Positions 35,445-45,344 are shown, counted from the first letter of the stretch. The stretch: DNA of 64,000 bases from Rhodopirellula sp. SM50 (GCF_002289565.1 NZ_NTFY01000015.1:88145-152144), one strand, 5' to 3'. The notes: generated by a model from the sequence alone, not told the origin. Made by a program: numbers and translations.

Positions 35445-37130
35445 TCAGAGCGGGAAGTCGGGCGGCTCGTCGTACAGGGGTAAGAACCGGTAGTAAACCT
35501 CCAAGGTCAACGCACACATCGCGGTCGTGTAGACGCGTCCCCCGACATCTCCCCATTGGTCGCGAAAGTGCCAGCTGCCCGCTTCATGTCCTTCGGTCGC
35601 CTGGGTGCGCACCAGGTGATCACGCAATTGGTTGTTCCAAGATTCCCAATCGCGATGCCGAAAATGGTGCAGTGCCAGTGTCGCGTAGTAGTCATGGTAG
35701 ACGTTGGTCAGCGTCGGGCCTTGCTCGGCTAGCTTGTCGATCGCTTCGTCGAAAAGGGTGTGTCCGGGCGTTTGTCCCAGGTAGATCAACAGCGTCAAGG
35801 CAATGGCCGTCGTTGTTTTTTCCGCTTTCGGCGTGCGATAACCGAATTGGAACTCCGGCCCCTCGCGAACACTCATCAAAAACTCTTTTGCGCGGGTGAA
35901 TGTATCACTGCGCGTTTCAATGCCAGCCTTGCGGGCACCGATCAGCGACAGAATCTGCCAGCCGGTCAAGGTCGTGTCGCCGGGGCTTCCCGGGGTGTAG
36001 CCCCAGGATCCACTCTGATGTTGTGCGATGACGGTAAACCGTGTGCCCCGCTCGGCGTAGTGATACAAGTCGGAATCGAAACGGTCCTCGTGCTTGGTCA
36101 TCCCGAGCGCCTCGGAAATGGCCATCAACGCGATGCCCTGACCATACATGCTGCCACCTTGTTGCCAGTCGTATCCGAACTCGGATTCCGCTGCGGTGCT
36201 TCGCAAATAGTACAGACCACGCTGGACCACCTCTTGATACGGTCCGACTTCGGGGGTGTACCCGGCGCCTAAGAACGCCAGCAAAGCCAGGCCCGTCGCC
36301 GCGGTGGACGGTGTCGGCGTATCGTCGTTCGCCTTTTTGCCGTCTCGACAGCGTCCGTCGCACGGCGACAGACGCAGATCGAATGACCACGACCCATCCT
36401 CGCGCTGATGCTCCGCCAACCAACGCAACGCGTTCTCGACGGCCATCTCGCTCTGTCGTGTCGCGCCGTATCGATCGCCGTACTTCTTCCTGCCCTCCGG
36501 CGTCCGCGCCGACAGCCCACCCCCGCCCAGAAAGACGACTCGCTCGGCTGCCGTGGTGGCGCCTCCGGTCTGCAATCCCACCAACGCATTGTCCTGCACC
36601 GCGGACGCTTGCTGGGGCGCGATGATCGACGCGTTGGCGACGTGCTTGCTGACGACGGACAGATCGACTTCCACCGGCAAGTCCAGTTGTTCGCTCTGAT
36701 TGTCCGCGGTCGCCTCGGCCAGTGTGACGCTTTCCAGTGGCGTGGTGGAGTCGGGACCAGACCAGGCGCCTTCGATCAGCAGGCCACGTTCGGTGCCACC
36801 AAGCCGGTACGTCAGCAGTGCCAGAATGATCAAGAACAACAGGTGCAATGCCGCACTGACCAGCCAGGACGAGTTGCGAACCGTCGCCAGCCGCGCCATG
36901 ATTCCGCGGGCACCTGCTTCGCCGGACGCATTCGGATCGATCGCCGGCGCGATGGTATCCGTTTCTTGGAGCGACTGGAGCGGTGGGGCCCCTGTCGGAG
37001 GTGTTTCTGCCGGTGGTACTTCAGCTGGTGGCGCAGCACACCGATCGGATGACCGCTCGCCACCGATCGGAGCAATCGGGGCATCACGCCATCGTGCAGT
37101 GGGATCGGTCAGAGCGGTTTTGCGGGTCAC
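35445..37130 (-). CDS. Prenyltransferase/squalene-oxidase repeat membrane protein
   Basis: A 561-residue protein. A Pro-rich N-terminus (APPAEVPPAETPPTGAPP) is followed by one membrane helix (SSWLVSAALHLLFLIILALL), a linker and a C-terminal alpha-alpha toroid made of squalene-cyclase-like repeats, with segments such as ENALRWLAEHQREDGSW, GSWGYTPGSPGDTTLTGWQILSLIGARKAG and VYTTAMCALTLEVYYRFLPLY. No DxDD or other cyclase catalytic motif is seen, so a binding role in the periplasm is more likely than catalysis. The start is uncertain: GTG at 37130 keeps the Pro-rich segment; ATG at 36899 would begin just before the helix. Confidence 0.8.
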   Translation of the reverse strand: MTRKTALTDPTARWRDAPIAPIGGERSSDRCAAPPAEVPPAETPPTGAPPLQSLQETDTIAPAIDPNASGEAGARGIMARLATVRNSSWLVSAALHLLFLIILALLTYRLGGTERGLLIEGAWSGPDSTTPLESVTLAEATADNQSEQLDLPVEVDLSVVSKHVANASIIAPQQASAVQDNALVGLQTGGATTAAERVVFLGGGGLSARTPEGRKKYGDRYGATRQSEMAVENALRWLAEHQREDGSWSFDLRLSPCDGRCRDGKKANDDTPTPSTAATGLALLAFLGAGYTPEVGPYQEVVQRGLYYLRSTAAESEFGYDWQQGGSMYGQGIALMAISEALGMTKHEDRFDSDLYHYAERGTRFTVIAQHQSGSWGYTPGSPGDTTLTGWQILSLIGARKAGIETRSDTFTRAKEFLMSVREGPEFQFGYRTPKAEKTTTAIALTLLIYLGQTPGHTLFDEAIDKLAEQGPTLTNVYHDYYATLALHHFRHRDWESWNNQLRDHLVRTQATEGHEAGSWHFRDQWGDVGGRVYTTAMCALTLEVYYRFLPLYDEPPDFPL

Positions 37131-37350
37131 GGCGGGCCGAACTGGCTGACGGAGTTGGCCGCAAGAAACGAACAGCGGCCGCGCTCCATTATAGCTCGCC
37201 GCTAAAACAGGCCCCTGAACTGCCAGGAGAGTTGGCAATGAGACGTCGGGGACGGAGCTGTACGGTTCGAAATCATGCGATGCCCTACCCTGTCAGCGTC
37301 GACACCTAACGCGGTGTTGTTTGTTGGCGGTAGGGCGGGGGCATTCTGCC

Positions 37351-37432
37351 GATTGAGTGAGCCGCGACGCGTAAGCGGCCGGGCACTCCGACGTCGCCCG
37401 AGGCCTTACGGCCTGCGGCTCACTGTTGACTC
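37351..37432. repeat. REP-like palindromic repeat (GTGAGCCG family)
   Basis: The 82-bp segment begins GATTGAGTGAGCCGCGACGC and ends CTGCGGCTCACTGTTGACTC; its GTGAGCCGC and GCGGCTCAC ends pair, with inner GGCCGGGC and GAGGCC pairings. A reverse-complement copy lies at 63529-63610. It occupies most of the gap 37131-37499 downstream of the oxidase cluster, which has no gene. Confidence 0.9.
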
Positions 37433-37499
37433 AACCTATCCAACTCAATCGCCCGCTTCCGCAAAACTCCTTGAGTTCCCAAACGCCCAGCGGAGCCCG

Positions 37500-37865
37500 C
37501 TACAGCTCAGCGGGAGCAGACACGACCGCGTCGTCCGTCACGGGGATGTCGTCCTTGGCCGTTTGGCGGCTGTCGAACAACGTCGCCATGATGAACAGTC
37601 CGACGAAGACAAACGAGCCGATGAAGCAGATGATGTTGAAGGGTTTGTCCCAGGCCAAGTGCATGAAGATCGCACCGACCAGAACCGCTTTGATCGTCGC
37701 GATCACCATCACGATCAACACGTCAAGGCTGCCGAAATTGAAGCTTGCCTGAGCGACCGTGAGCACCGTCAGCAGCGTCAACACCAGGAAGGTGCCGGCC
37801 AACAGCGGGAGCGGAAGCGGGTGTGCGAAGTCGTATCCTTCCTGAGCGTTTTCGTGAGCAGACAT
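37500..37865 (-). CDS. Cytochrome c oxidase subunit IV
   Basis: A 121-residue small membrane protein with three hydrophobic segments (LLAGTFLVLTLLTVLTVA, VLIVMVIATIKAVLVGAIFMHLAWD, FNIICFIGSFVFVGLFIMATLFD). The KAVLVGAIFMHLAWD core is the signature of the prokaryotic subunit IV (CtaF/COX4-like) family. It stabilises the CuB site of subunit I. It is the last gene of the respiratory cluster. Confidence 0.92.
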   Translation of the reverse strand: MSAHENAQEGYDFAHPLPLPLLAGTFLVLTLLTVLTVAQASFNFGSLDVLIVMVIATIKAVLVGAIFMHLAWDKPFNIICFIGSFVFVGLFIMATLFDSRQTAKDDIPVTDDAVVSAPAEL

Positions 37866-37971
37866 GACAAAAGGATCTTCAGAGGGTGTTTCGTTGATGG
37901 TTGGGCCCGTCGGCGGGCATGGAGAGTCATTGGTCGCCGGCGATCGTCGGCGACCCTACGCGGAAACGACG

Positions 37972-39234
37972 TTATCGAATCAGATACATCAAAGGGAACA
38001 GGTAGATCCAAATCATGTCGACGATGTGCCAGTACAACCCGACGTAATCGACCGGACCGAAGTAGTTGCGGTTGAAATCCATGCGAATTGAACGAACCAG
38101 CAGCCACACCAAGACACCGATTCCGGCCAGAATGTGGATGGCGTGAATCCCCGTCATGCAATAGTAGATGCTGAAGAACACACCGGCTCGACTGGGACGC
38201 AACACGTTTTCGGGAGCGGAAGCCACCGTTGCCGAGGCGTCGTCGCTGACGTCGTAAAGGATGCCGCCGCTGGATCGCTCCGACTGAGCTTTGCGAGCGG
38301 CCAGTTCGTCTTGCAGACCGGTGTTGGTGGCATCCGTCGCCAGACGCTCCAGCACGGCCAGATCGGCGCTGTCATTGCTCATCGCCCCGGCGGCGGGCAA
38401 GCTGGCGACCGCCTCGGCGGCTGGTTCTTCGTGCTCGGCGTGTTCGTCACCGTCGGCGTGGGAATGCGCTTCACCATGCTCGGGCGCTGCGCCGTCGGTG
38501 GACGCCACAACCGCGTGGTCGTCTTCATGATGCCCTTCCTCGCCACCGCTTTCCAGGATCGTTCCCAGACCGACACCGACGAAAAAGCAGAGGCAAACCA
38601 CCAGCAACGGCTTGGCACATTCCAGCTGAAACTTTGCCCCGCGAAGGAAGCTGACGACCAACCAGATGGCCACGCCGATCGTGATCGCCACGAACGGGGC
38701 ACAAATGTAGGCCAGGTAGTTGGGGCCACCGACCGGGTGCGGATTGCTGGGGTCGTAGCTGAACAGGCCAGCGGGCAACAGTCCCAGGTGCCATTTGTGG
38801 GAGTATTCGATCGCTTTGACGCCCAAGAAAACGGTCGCACACGACAGCGTCGTGGCCAGCATCACCGTCAGCAGCTTGTGCTGTTCCTTTTGGGCACAGC
38901 GAACGCCCCACGCCATCGTGAAGGAGCTGAACAGCAGGACGCCGGTGTTGATCGCACCGAGTTTGGTGTTCAAGAACTGGCTGCAACCTTCGAAAACTTC
39001 CGGCCGCCAAGCACGAAAGATCGCATAGGCACAAAACATCCCGCTGAAGAACAGGACTTCCGTCACCAGGAACAGCCACATGCCCAGCTTGCCGCTGTCA
39101 AACTGCTGCTCGGGCGTGTCGAAGTGGTGCGCCAGGTACGACGGGTGATCGTGATCACCGTGGCCGTGGTCGGAATGCCCGTGACCGGGTTGTTCATGCG
39201 CGTCGGACGCGAGCCCAGCGTCGGTAGTAGCCAT
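37972..39234 (-). CDS. ctaE: Cytochrome c oxidase subunit III with His-rich ends and acidic insert
   Basis: A 420-residue subunit III (usual length 200-290). Two parts of the family fold are clear: LGMWLFLVTEVLFFSGMFCAYAIFRAWRPE (51-80) and GIHAIHILAGIGVLVWLLVRSI ... FGPVDYVGLYWHIVDMIWIYLFPLMYLIR at the C-terminus. Between helices lies an extra segment (about 229-348) that is acidic and His-rich (EEGHHEDDH, EHGEAHSHADGDEHAEHEE). The N-terminus also holds HGHSDHGHGDHDH. The ATG at 39234 is chosen over a TTG at 39246. Subunit III prevents turnover-induced inactivation of the oxidase; the His clusters may bind Cu or Zn (inference). Confidence 0.9.
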   Translation of the reverse strand: MATTDAGLASDAHEQPGHGHSDHGHGDHDHPSYLAHHFDTPEQQFDSGKLGMWLFLVTEVLFFSGMFCAYAIFRAWRPEVFEGCSQFLNTKLGAINTGVLLFSSFTMAWGVRCAQKEQHKLLTVMLATTLSCATVFLGVKAIEYSHKWHLGLLPAGLFSYDPSNPHPVGGPNYLAYICAPFVAITIGVAIWLVVSFLRGAKFQLECAKPLLVVCLCFFVGVGLGTILESGGEEGHHEDDHAVVASTDGAAPEHGEAHSHADGDEHAEHEEPAAEAVASLPAAGAMSNDSADLAVLERLATDATNTGLQDELAARKAQSERSSGGILYDVSDDASATVASAPENVLRPSRAGVFFSIYYCMTGIHAIHILAGIGVLVWLLVRSIRMDFNRNYFGPVDYVGLYWHIVDMIWIYLFPLMYLIR

Positions 39235-39335
39235 GGATTGAATCAAGCAAGCGAAGGAATGAAAAACAAATACAACTCTGACAATATCAACTGATCGGAT
39301 CGCCCGTCATCCGGATGCGACGATCCGATGCACCA

Positions 39336-41105
39336 CTACTCACTCGCGTGAGCCGGCGTCTCGGCAGGAGTCTCCAAAGGCACCCGCTCACGCTGCGGTT
39401 CCACCTTCACATAGCGATCCAATTCGGTGTCCCAGCGGATGTCGCCAAACTCATAGGGATCACCCACCACCGGCGGACGCTCGAAATTGTAAAACGGCGG
39501 CGGTGACGTGCAATTCCATTCCAGCGTCGCACCGCCCCAGGGGTTCGCCGGTGCTTTCTTGCCGTTGTACAGCGACATCAGCAAGACGAACAATGCCACA
39601 AACAAGCCGACACCCAGGATCAGTGCCCCGTAGGTGCTCATCTGGTGCAGCGGCGCGAATTCCGGATCATAGGTCGCGTAGCGACGCGGCATGCCTCGGC
39701 TGCCCAAGATGAATTGCGGCAGGAAGGTCAAGTTGAATCCGATGAACACCAATGCTGCCGAGAGCAACCCGCCGGCTTCGCTGTACATCTTGCCGACCAT
39801 CTTGGGCCACCAGTGGAACACGCCGCCCAAGAACGCGACAACCGTGCCGCCGACCATCACGTAGTGGAAGTGTGCGACAACGAAGTACGTGTCGTGCAAG
39901 TGCATGTCCGTCGCCAGCGTGCCGAGGTGCAAGCCGGTCAAACCACCGATCGTGAACAAGAAGATGAATGCGATCGCGTACACCATCGGCGTCGTCAGAC
40001 TGATCGACCCCTTGAACATCGTCGCAACCCAGTTGAACACCTTGATCGCCGAAGGCACCGAAACGGTGAACGTCAACGCACTGAAAATGATCGTCGTGAT
40101 CGGGCTCATGCCACTGGTGAACATGTGGTGTCCCCAGACGATAAAGCTGAGCAGCGCGATCGCGATCGAGGAGTAAGCGATGAAGCGATAACCGAAGATT
40201 CGCTTGTGGCTGTGAACGCTGATCAGTTCACTGATGATGCCGAAGGCCGGCAAAATCATGATGTAAACAGCGGGGTGGCTGTAGAACCAGAAAAAGTGCT
40301 GGAACGTGACCGGGTCACCGTTGTATTCCGGGTCAAAGATCCCGATGTGCAAGGTTCGCTCGGCGATCAACAACAGCAACGTGATCCCCAGTACCGGAGT
40401 CGCGAGGACCTGAATGATGCTGGTCGAGTACGTCGCCCACAGGAACAGCGGCATGCGGAACCAGGTCATCCCCGGCGGCCGCATGGTGTTGATCGTGACG
40501 ATGAAGTTCAATCCGGTGAAAATCGAACTGAACCCCAGGACGAATGCACCGGTGGTCGCCAGGATCACCGACGAGTCGGTCGTGGTACTGTAGGGGGTGT
40601 AGAACGTCCAGCCCGTGTCCAATCCGCTGGCCAATAGCGCCATCACGAAGAACAACGCACCACCGACCCACAGGTAAAAACTGCTCAAGTTCAATCGCGG
40701 GAACGCGACGTCTTTGGCACCCAACATCACCGGCACCAGGAAATTCCCCAGTGCGGCCGGGACGCTCGGGATGATGAACAGGAACACCATGATCGCCCCG
40801 TGCAACGTGAACACCTGGTTGTAGATGTCGTTGGGGGCCTTGTCCGGGGCAAGCCACTGGAACAACGCGTTGTTGAACAGGATGCCATCGGGGGCAAACA
40901 GGTGCAGCCGGATTCCCAGTGCCAATAGCCCGCCCAACAGGAACGCGCTGGTAACGCCGATCAAATACATCATGCCGATGCGTTTATGATCCAGCGTGAA
41001 GGCCCAGCTCAAAATTCCTTTTGAGTTGGTCAGGTAGTTCTCTTGCGGAGTCGGATAGCCAGGGTCATTGACTTCGTAGCCCGACGGCACAGATCCTGCA
41101 GACAT
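39336..41105 (-). CDS. ctaD: Heme-copper oxidase subunit I (A2-type)
   Basis: A 589-residue subunit I with the heme-a and CuB histidines in [36 protein letters not shown] (Tyr-Ser in place of the A1-type Glu, marking the A2 proton-pump variant), [10 protein letters not shown] and the late [19 protein letters not shown]. It catalyses O2 reduction to water and pumps protons. A strong GAGGTGAGAG ribosome-binding site is directly before the ATG at 41105. It follows subunit II after a 267-bp gap (41106-41372), which has no gene and could hold a second promoter. Confidence 0.97.
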   Translation of the reverse strand: MSAGSVPSGYEVNDPGYPTPQENYLTNSKGILSWAFTLDHKRIGMMYLIGVTSAFLLGGLLALGIRLHLFAPDGILFNNALFQWLAPDKAPNDIYNQVFTLHGAIMVFLFIIPSVPAALGNFLVPVMLGAKDVAFPRLNLSSFYLWVGGALFFVMALLASGLDTGWTFYTPYSTTTDSSVILATTGAFVLGFSSIFTGLNFIVTINTMRPPGMTWFRMPLFLWATYSTSIIQVLATPVLGITLLLLIAERTLHIGIFDPEYNGDPVTFQHFFWFYSHPAVYIMILPAFGIISELISVHSHKRIFGYRFIAYSSIAIALLSFIVWGHHMFTSGMSPITTIIFSALTFTVSVPSAIKVFNWVATMFKGSISLTTPMVYAIAFIFLFTIGGLTGLHLGTLATDMHLHDTYFVVAHFHYVMVGGTVVAFLGGVFHWWPKMVGKMYSEAGGLLSAALVFIGFNLTFLPQFILGSRGMPRRYATYDPEFAPLHQMSTYGALILGVGLFVALFVLLMSLYNGKKAPANPWGGATLEWNCTSPPPFYNFERPPVVGDPYEFGDIRWDTELDRYVKVEPQRERVPLETPAETPAHASE

Positions 41106-41372
41106 CTCTCACCTCGATGGAAACTTCATTCGACCAGAGCTGGTGACCGGCTTCGGCATCCGCGGGGTGCGTTCCCGGCAAACCGATCGAAGCCCGACCT
41201 TGCGGCACGGCCTGTTAATGAACGTTATCTCGTTTATTCACAAATGGGTTGGTATTGGTTTCAAGGTCAACCACAGTTGTGATTGTCCCAAAATTCCCGA
41301 CGGTTCGGGAGTCAAAATGCGGAGATCGCTCCGGCTTCTTCGTGATTCTGATTGGGCGTGACCGCCGTTTGC

Positions 41373-42635
41373 TCATTCGACCGACACGGGTTCCGTATCC
41401 GCATTGGCGGCTTCAGCGTCCTCTTCCGCCGCCATTTCGGCGGCCTCTTCGGCCGGCGATTCGGAGGCCTCTTCCGCCGCCATTTCGGCGGCCTCTTCGG
41501 CCGGCGATTCGGAGGCCTCTTCCGCCGCCGACGCATCGCCCAAGCTCTTGATGAATTCGATCAAACTGTAAATGTCGTCCTCGGACAGTTGACCCTTGTA
41601 GCTGGGCATCACCGGCTGGTAAGCGACGCCTTGCTCGACGGCCACTTTCGCTTTCGGATTCAAAATCGATTCACGGATATAGTTTTCGTCCACCTTGACC
41701 GGGTCGCCACCGACAATGTCTCGCATCGTGCCATAGCTGCCCTTGTAGGACGGGCCGACCAATCGGGAGCCGTCGATCGAGTGACAGCTCTTGCATCCGC
41801 GACGCTCGTATAGTTTGGCACCGTAAGCCGCCGGTGGTTCATCGCCTCGGGAACTGTACTTTTTGATCCAGGCGTCCAGCTCTGCTTGAGTTTCGTGGAC
41901 GACCACAACGGTTTGCATCTCCGAGTGGTTGGTCCCGCAATATTCGGCACAGTACAGGTCGTAGAAGTTGTAGCCGTCCGGGGTGCACTGGCGTGCGTCG
42001 TAATCCCAAGACAGGTTTTCTTCTTTGTCCTTGTCGGCGAGCTGTTTGCACTCCTCGTCGGTCATCACCTTCTCGCTCGGCTCCATCGCCTTGAACCAGA
42101 TGTAGTTGAAGCGGCCCGGAACGATGTCCTTTTTGACTCGGAACGAGGGGATGTACAGGCTGTGGATGACGTCTTTGCTGGTCATCGTCAACTTGGTCGG
42201 TTCACCGGCGACGACGTGCAGTTCGGGGTGAATCACGCCGTTTCCATAGTTCATCCCCCAACCCCATTTGTAGGCGTCCACGCCGACGTTGTAGGCGCCC
42301 TCGGGGATCGATCGCATATCGAGGAAGCCGCGGGCACCGAAGTAGAACATCACCACCAGCAGAAACGACGGTCCGATCGACCAGACCAGTTCCAAGGTGG
42401 TGTTGTGGTCGACTTGGCTGTCCGCCGGTTGCCCTTTCGCCTTTCGGTACTTCCATGCGAAGCCGAACAGGGCGACAGCGATCGGGATGAAGAAAATGAC
42501 ACAGACGATGCTGATGAAGTGGAACACCCAATCGGACTCGCCCGAAAAGGACGACGCGGATTTGGGGAAAACCGAGAGCTTGCTGCTGGTGTAATCGCCT
42601 AACAGAGACATCATCGCGGGGGCTATTTGTGTCAT
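41373..42635 (-). CDS. ctaC: Cytochrome c oxidase subunit II with fused cytochrome c
   Basis: A 420-residue subunit II. Two N-terminal helices (VFHFISIVCVIFFIPIAVALFGFAW, LVWSIGPSFLLVVMFYFGA) precede the CuA cupredoxin domain with VIHSLYIPSFRVKKD and CAEYCGTNHSEM (CuA ligands). A fused cytochrome c domain follows (GCKSCHSIDGSRLVGPSYKGSYG, CXXCH). This is the caa3 layout. The last 50 residues are a tandem repeat of EEASESPAEEAAEMAA, encoded by a 48-bp DNA repeat at about 41404-41523. It lies 60 bp downstream of SCO and before subunit I. Confidence 0.96.
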   Translation of the reverse strand: MTQIAPAMMSLLGDYTSSKLSVFPKSASSFSGESDWVFHFISIVCVIFFIPIAVALFGFAWKYRKAKGQPADSQVDHNTTLELVWSIGPSFLLVVMFYFGARGFLDMRSIPEGAYNVGVDAYKWGWGMNYGNGVIHPELHVVAGEPTKLTMTSKDVIHSLYIPSFRVKKDIVPGRFNYIWFKAMEPSEKVMTDEECKQLADKDKEENLSWDYDARQCTPDGYNFYDLYCAEYCGTNHSEMQTVVVVHETQAELDAWIKKYSSRGDEPPAAYGAKLYERRGCKSCHSIDGSRLVGPSYKGSYGTMRDIVGGDPVKVDENYIRESILNPKAKVAVEQGVAYQPVMPSYKGQLSEDDIYSLIEFIKSLGDASAAEEASESPAEEAAEMAAEEASESPAEEAAEMAAEEDAEAANADTEPVSVE

Positions 42636-42695
42636 TGAATTGGAAAAATCTATTCGTAAAAACGACTGCCCGGTGAGCAGTCCCTGCCTATCTCG

Positions 42696-43679
42696 TTAAT
42701 CGTTCTGCGACGGGGGTTGCCCGTCGGTCGGTGATTCATTGCCGGGGAACGTCGGCACCGTATCAGCCTCGAGCCGCGCCGCGGGATTCCCCTTGCGACC
42801 GACCCAGTAGGGAACCAATGCCGTCAGCAAGACACCGATGAACCCCAGTCCGCACAACCGCATGATTCGCCAAGCGTGCGGGGTGTAGGAATTGGAATCC
42901 GGGTCGTAGCTGTAACACCACAAAATGAATTGGTCGACCGCGTTGCCCACGGTACCTTCGCCCGCCTCGACCAACGCCAACTTCAATTGTTCCGGCGGAA
43001 AGTCGATCGACAGCGAATACCGCGTGATCACTCCCGTGGGGGAAACAAATGCCAGCATTGCCGGGTGGTTGTATTGTTTGTTGGCCGCGTCGTATCGGTA
43101 TTTGAAACCCAGCGTCTCGGCCAACTTGTTGATGATCGGTTGCTTCGCCGTGGCGAACGTCCAACCCTGCGCCGCGCCGGGTTGATTCGATAGCGTCGAC
43201 ACGTATTTCTCTTTCGTTTCCGCCGCGCGACGACTGGTTTCGTTCGGGTCGATACTGACGGTCAAAATCTTGAAGTCTTTGTTGAGCTGAAGGTCCAGCT
43301 GGTTCAGCGATTCGGTCAGCTTATTCAACTGAACGCTGCACAGCATCGGACAATCGCTGTAGTTGAGCGTGACGATCGTCGGCAGATTTCCGTTGAAGAT
43401 GTATCCGGTTTTGATCGCGTTGCCTTCGGAATCCGTCAGCGGCAAGTTGGTCGGAATCACGTCTCCCAGATTTTGAACCACCGTGATCCCCCGTGCTTCG
43501 GGAGGCAGGTTATCGTTCAAGTCGACTTTCGCACCGAGTCGGACCCCATCCTGAGCCAGAGACTCGGTCGGTGGGCCCAGTACCGCCAGCAACGTCAGCG
43601 CAGCGACTGCGGCGAGCCACACGATGCCCCCGTTGCTCGATGGTGTCCGCGGTTCAGGTTGCGTCTTTGGTTTCAGCAT
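42696..43679 (-). CDS. SCO1/SenC copper chaperone for CuA assembly
   Basis: A 327-residue SCO family protein with an N-terminal helix and a thioredoxin-like domain. SDCPMLCSVQLNKL contains the C-x-x-x-C Cu-binding motif, and the expected VSIDPNETSRRAAETKEKYV and NHPAMLAFVSPTG (His) segments follow. It loads copper into CuA of subunit II. It has a C-terminal membrane helix (RIMRLCGLGFIGVLLTALVPYW) as an extra anchor. It overlaps the 43654 gene by 26 bp. Confidence 0.93.
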   Translation of the reverse strand: MLKPKTQPEPRTPSSNGGIVWLAAVAALTLLAVLGPPTESLAQDGVRLGAKVDLNDNLPPEARGITVVQNLGDVIPTNLPLTDSEGNAIKTGYIFNGNLPTIVTLNYSDCPMLCSVQLNKLTESLNQLDLQLNKDFKILTVSIDPNETSRRAAETKEKYVSTLSNQPGAAQGWTFATAKQPIINKLAETLGFKYRYDAANKQYNHPAMLAFVSPTGVITRYSLSIDFPPEQLKLALVEAGEGTVGNAVDQFILWCYSYDPDSNSYTPHAWRIMRLCGLGFIGVLLTALVPYWVGRKGNPAARLEADTVPTFPGNESPTDGQPPSQND

Positions 43680-43983
43680 TGTCTGAGTGGTTGTCGGATT
43701 CCGATTGGCTTTCCTGTGCCACCAATTCCATCGCTTTGGAAATCGGAATGGTCACGTTTCCTGTCAACGGGTCCGCCCCGTACTTGGAAATTGAGCCAAC
43801 TTGGTCGTTCAAAACTGCGTTCTGCCGCTGGTAGCTGCTCTGAGCCTGGAGGCTTTCTTTGTGAGCATCGACGAGCAGGAAGTACACGTACTGAACCGCT
43901 AAAATGGTCACCGCCGTCACAACGACGGAAGCAATTCCGATGATGAAAATCTGTCTGGTGTTCAGATCGTCGTATTTTGCCAT
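43654..43983 (-). CDS. Small membrane protein of the ACIII/oxidase cluster
   Basis: A 109-residue protein with one N-terminal helix (QIFIIGIASVVVTAVTILAVQYVYFLL) and a polar periplasmic tail (NDQVGSISKYGADPLTGNVTIPISKAMELVAQESQSE). It overlaps the SCO gene by 26 bp and follows actF by 83 bp, so it belongs to the respiratory operon. I do not recognise a named family. Its position suggests a subunit or assembly factor. Confidence 0.75.
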   Translation of the reverse strand: MAKYDDLNTRQIFIIGIASVVVTAVTILAVQYVYFLLVDAHKESLQAQSSYQRQNAVLNDQVGSISKYGADPLTGNVTIPISKAMELVAQESQSESDNHSDNAETKDAT

Positions 43984-44066
43984 GGCTCTACTTCGAAGTT
44001 TATCGAGCGGAGGGAGTCTGGAGTGCTAAAAAACAGGGACGTGCGACGTGGTGTCCCCCGGAAACG

Positions 44067-45344
44067 CTAAATATTTTCGAAAATGATCGATTCACGCAGC
44101 CGTGGATCGCGAACGGGAACCACACGATTGCCCCCCGCCACGCGAAGCACCAACCCGATCACCAGTGTCGACATGCCGACGACACACAGCAGACTGGCCA
44201 AAATCCCCAGCGGGCCGCCGAAACCGGGCACGGTGTGGGTCTCGATCACGCGAGCTTCTGGCATCACGATCCAGTAGATGTCGATGAAGTGCACGACCAG
44301 GATGTAGGCCGCCCAAAACGCCATCATCCCCGGACGACGACGCACGTGGCGACTCATCGTGCCGAAGAACGGAATCAACCAGTGGAAAAAGATCAATCCG
44401 ATCGAGATGTATCCGAATCCGCCATCCTGACGGCTGTAGAACCATTCGGTCTCTTCGGGAATGTTGCCGTACCAAATCAGCATGTATTGGCTGAACGAGA
44501 TGTAGGTCCAAAACACGATGAAGCCGAAGATGTACTTGCCCAAGTCATGGTAGTGCTCCGGCGTGACCTCTTCCTTCAACGCCCCGGCACGTTGCAGCAG
44601 ATACGTCAGCAGCGTGATCACGCAATGTGCCGCCAAGATACCGCCGGCGAAGATGTAAACGCCGAACATGGTCGAGAACCACATCGGTGCCAGACTCATG
44701 CCCCAATCGAAGGCGGCAAAGGTCAACGAAAGCGAAAATGCCATGACCGCGGGCCCGGACCAGTATTGCATGCGGTCGGTCGCTGCTCGCTCGCCCGTTT
44801 CGTCCTGGTTGACGCTGCCACGCCAGTAGTAAACCGCCAGGGCGCCCCAGATGCCGAAATAAATCAAGGCGCGGATCACGAAGAACGGAGCGTTGAGAAA
44901 CAGTTTCTTGTTTTCCCACATCTGCTCGTTGAGATGCAGCTTGGACGCGAACTCCGGATCGGTCCAGACGAACAGGGCGCCTTCGCTGAAGACCGAAAAC
45001 AGGATCGGCAAGAACAAGAACGCCATCGGGACGATCATGATCATCATGCATTCGGCGACCCGGCGGACGACCACGCTCCAGCCCGCACGGACCAGGTGTT
45101 GGATCAAGACGAAGAACAGGCAACCCAGCACGATCGTCAGGACGTACAGGAACGCGACCAGGTAGGCGGACATCCCGAACCGCGGCATGTCCGCATCACT
45201 GACGGCGAAGGCCATGCCCATACCGACCAGCAGGGCGATGAGTCCACCGCCGAGCAGCGGCATCTGCAAGCCGCGAAGTGATGCAGGCAGCTGGAAGGCC
45301 GGATCATCGGCCGGTTTGACAGCGGGAGCGGCGTGTTCTGACAT
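44067..45344 (-). CDS. actF: Alternative complex III membrane subunit ActF
   Basis: A 425-residue polytopic protein. The pattern LPASLRGLQMPLLGGGLIALLVGMGMAFAV, AYLVAFLYVLTIVLGCLFFVLIQHLVRAGWSVVVRR and WGMSLAPMWFSTMFGVYIFAGGILAAHCVITLL is that of ActF (quinol:cytochrome c oxidoreductase quinone-binding subunit 2), which is related to ActC and holds about ten helices. The ATG at 45344 is chosen over the low-complexity upstream frame. It lies after actDE in the cluster. Confidence 0.93.
   Translation of the reverse strand: MSEHAAPAVKPADDPAFQLPASLRGLQMPLLGGGLIALLVGMGMAFAVSDADMPRFGMSAYLVAFLYVLTIVLGCLFFVLIQHLVRAGWSVVVRRVAECMMIMIVPMAFLFLPILFSVFSEGALFVWTDPEFASKLHLNEQMWENKKLFLNAPFFVIRALIYFGIWGALAVYYWRGSVNQDETGERAATDRMQYWSGPAVMAFSLSLTFAAFDWGMSLAPMWFSTMFGVYIFAGGILAAHCVITLLTYLLQRAGALKEEVTPEHYHDLGKYIFGFIVFWTYISFSQYMLIWYGNIPEETEWFYSRQDGGFGYISIGLIFFHWLIPFFGTMSRHVRRRPGMMAFWAAYILVVHFIDIYWIVMPEARVIETHTVPGFGGPLGILASLLCVVGMSTLVIGLVLRVAGGNRVVPVRDPRLRESIIFENI

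Noticed and set aside
39645..40637. A 330-codon plus-strand open frame inside the oxidase subunit I gene
   Set aside because: Antisense to a gene with all heme and CuB ligands.
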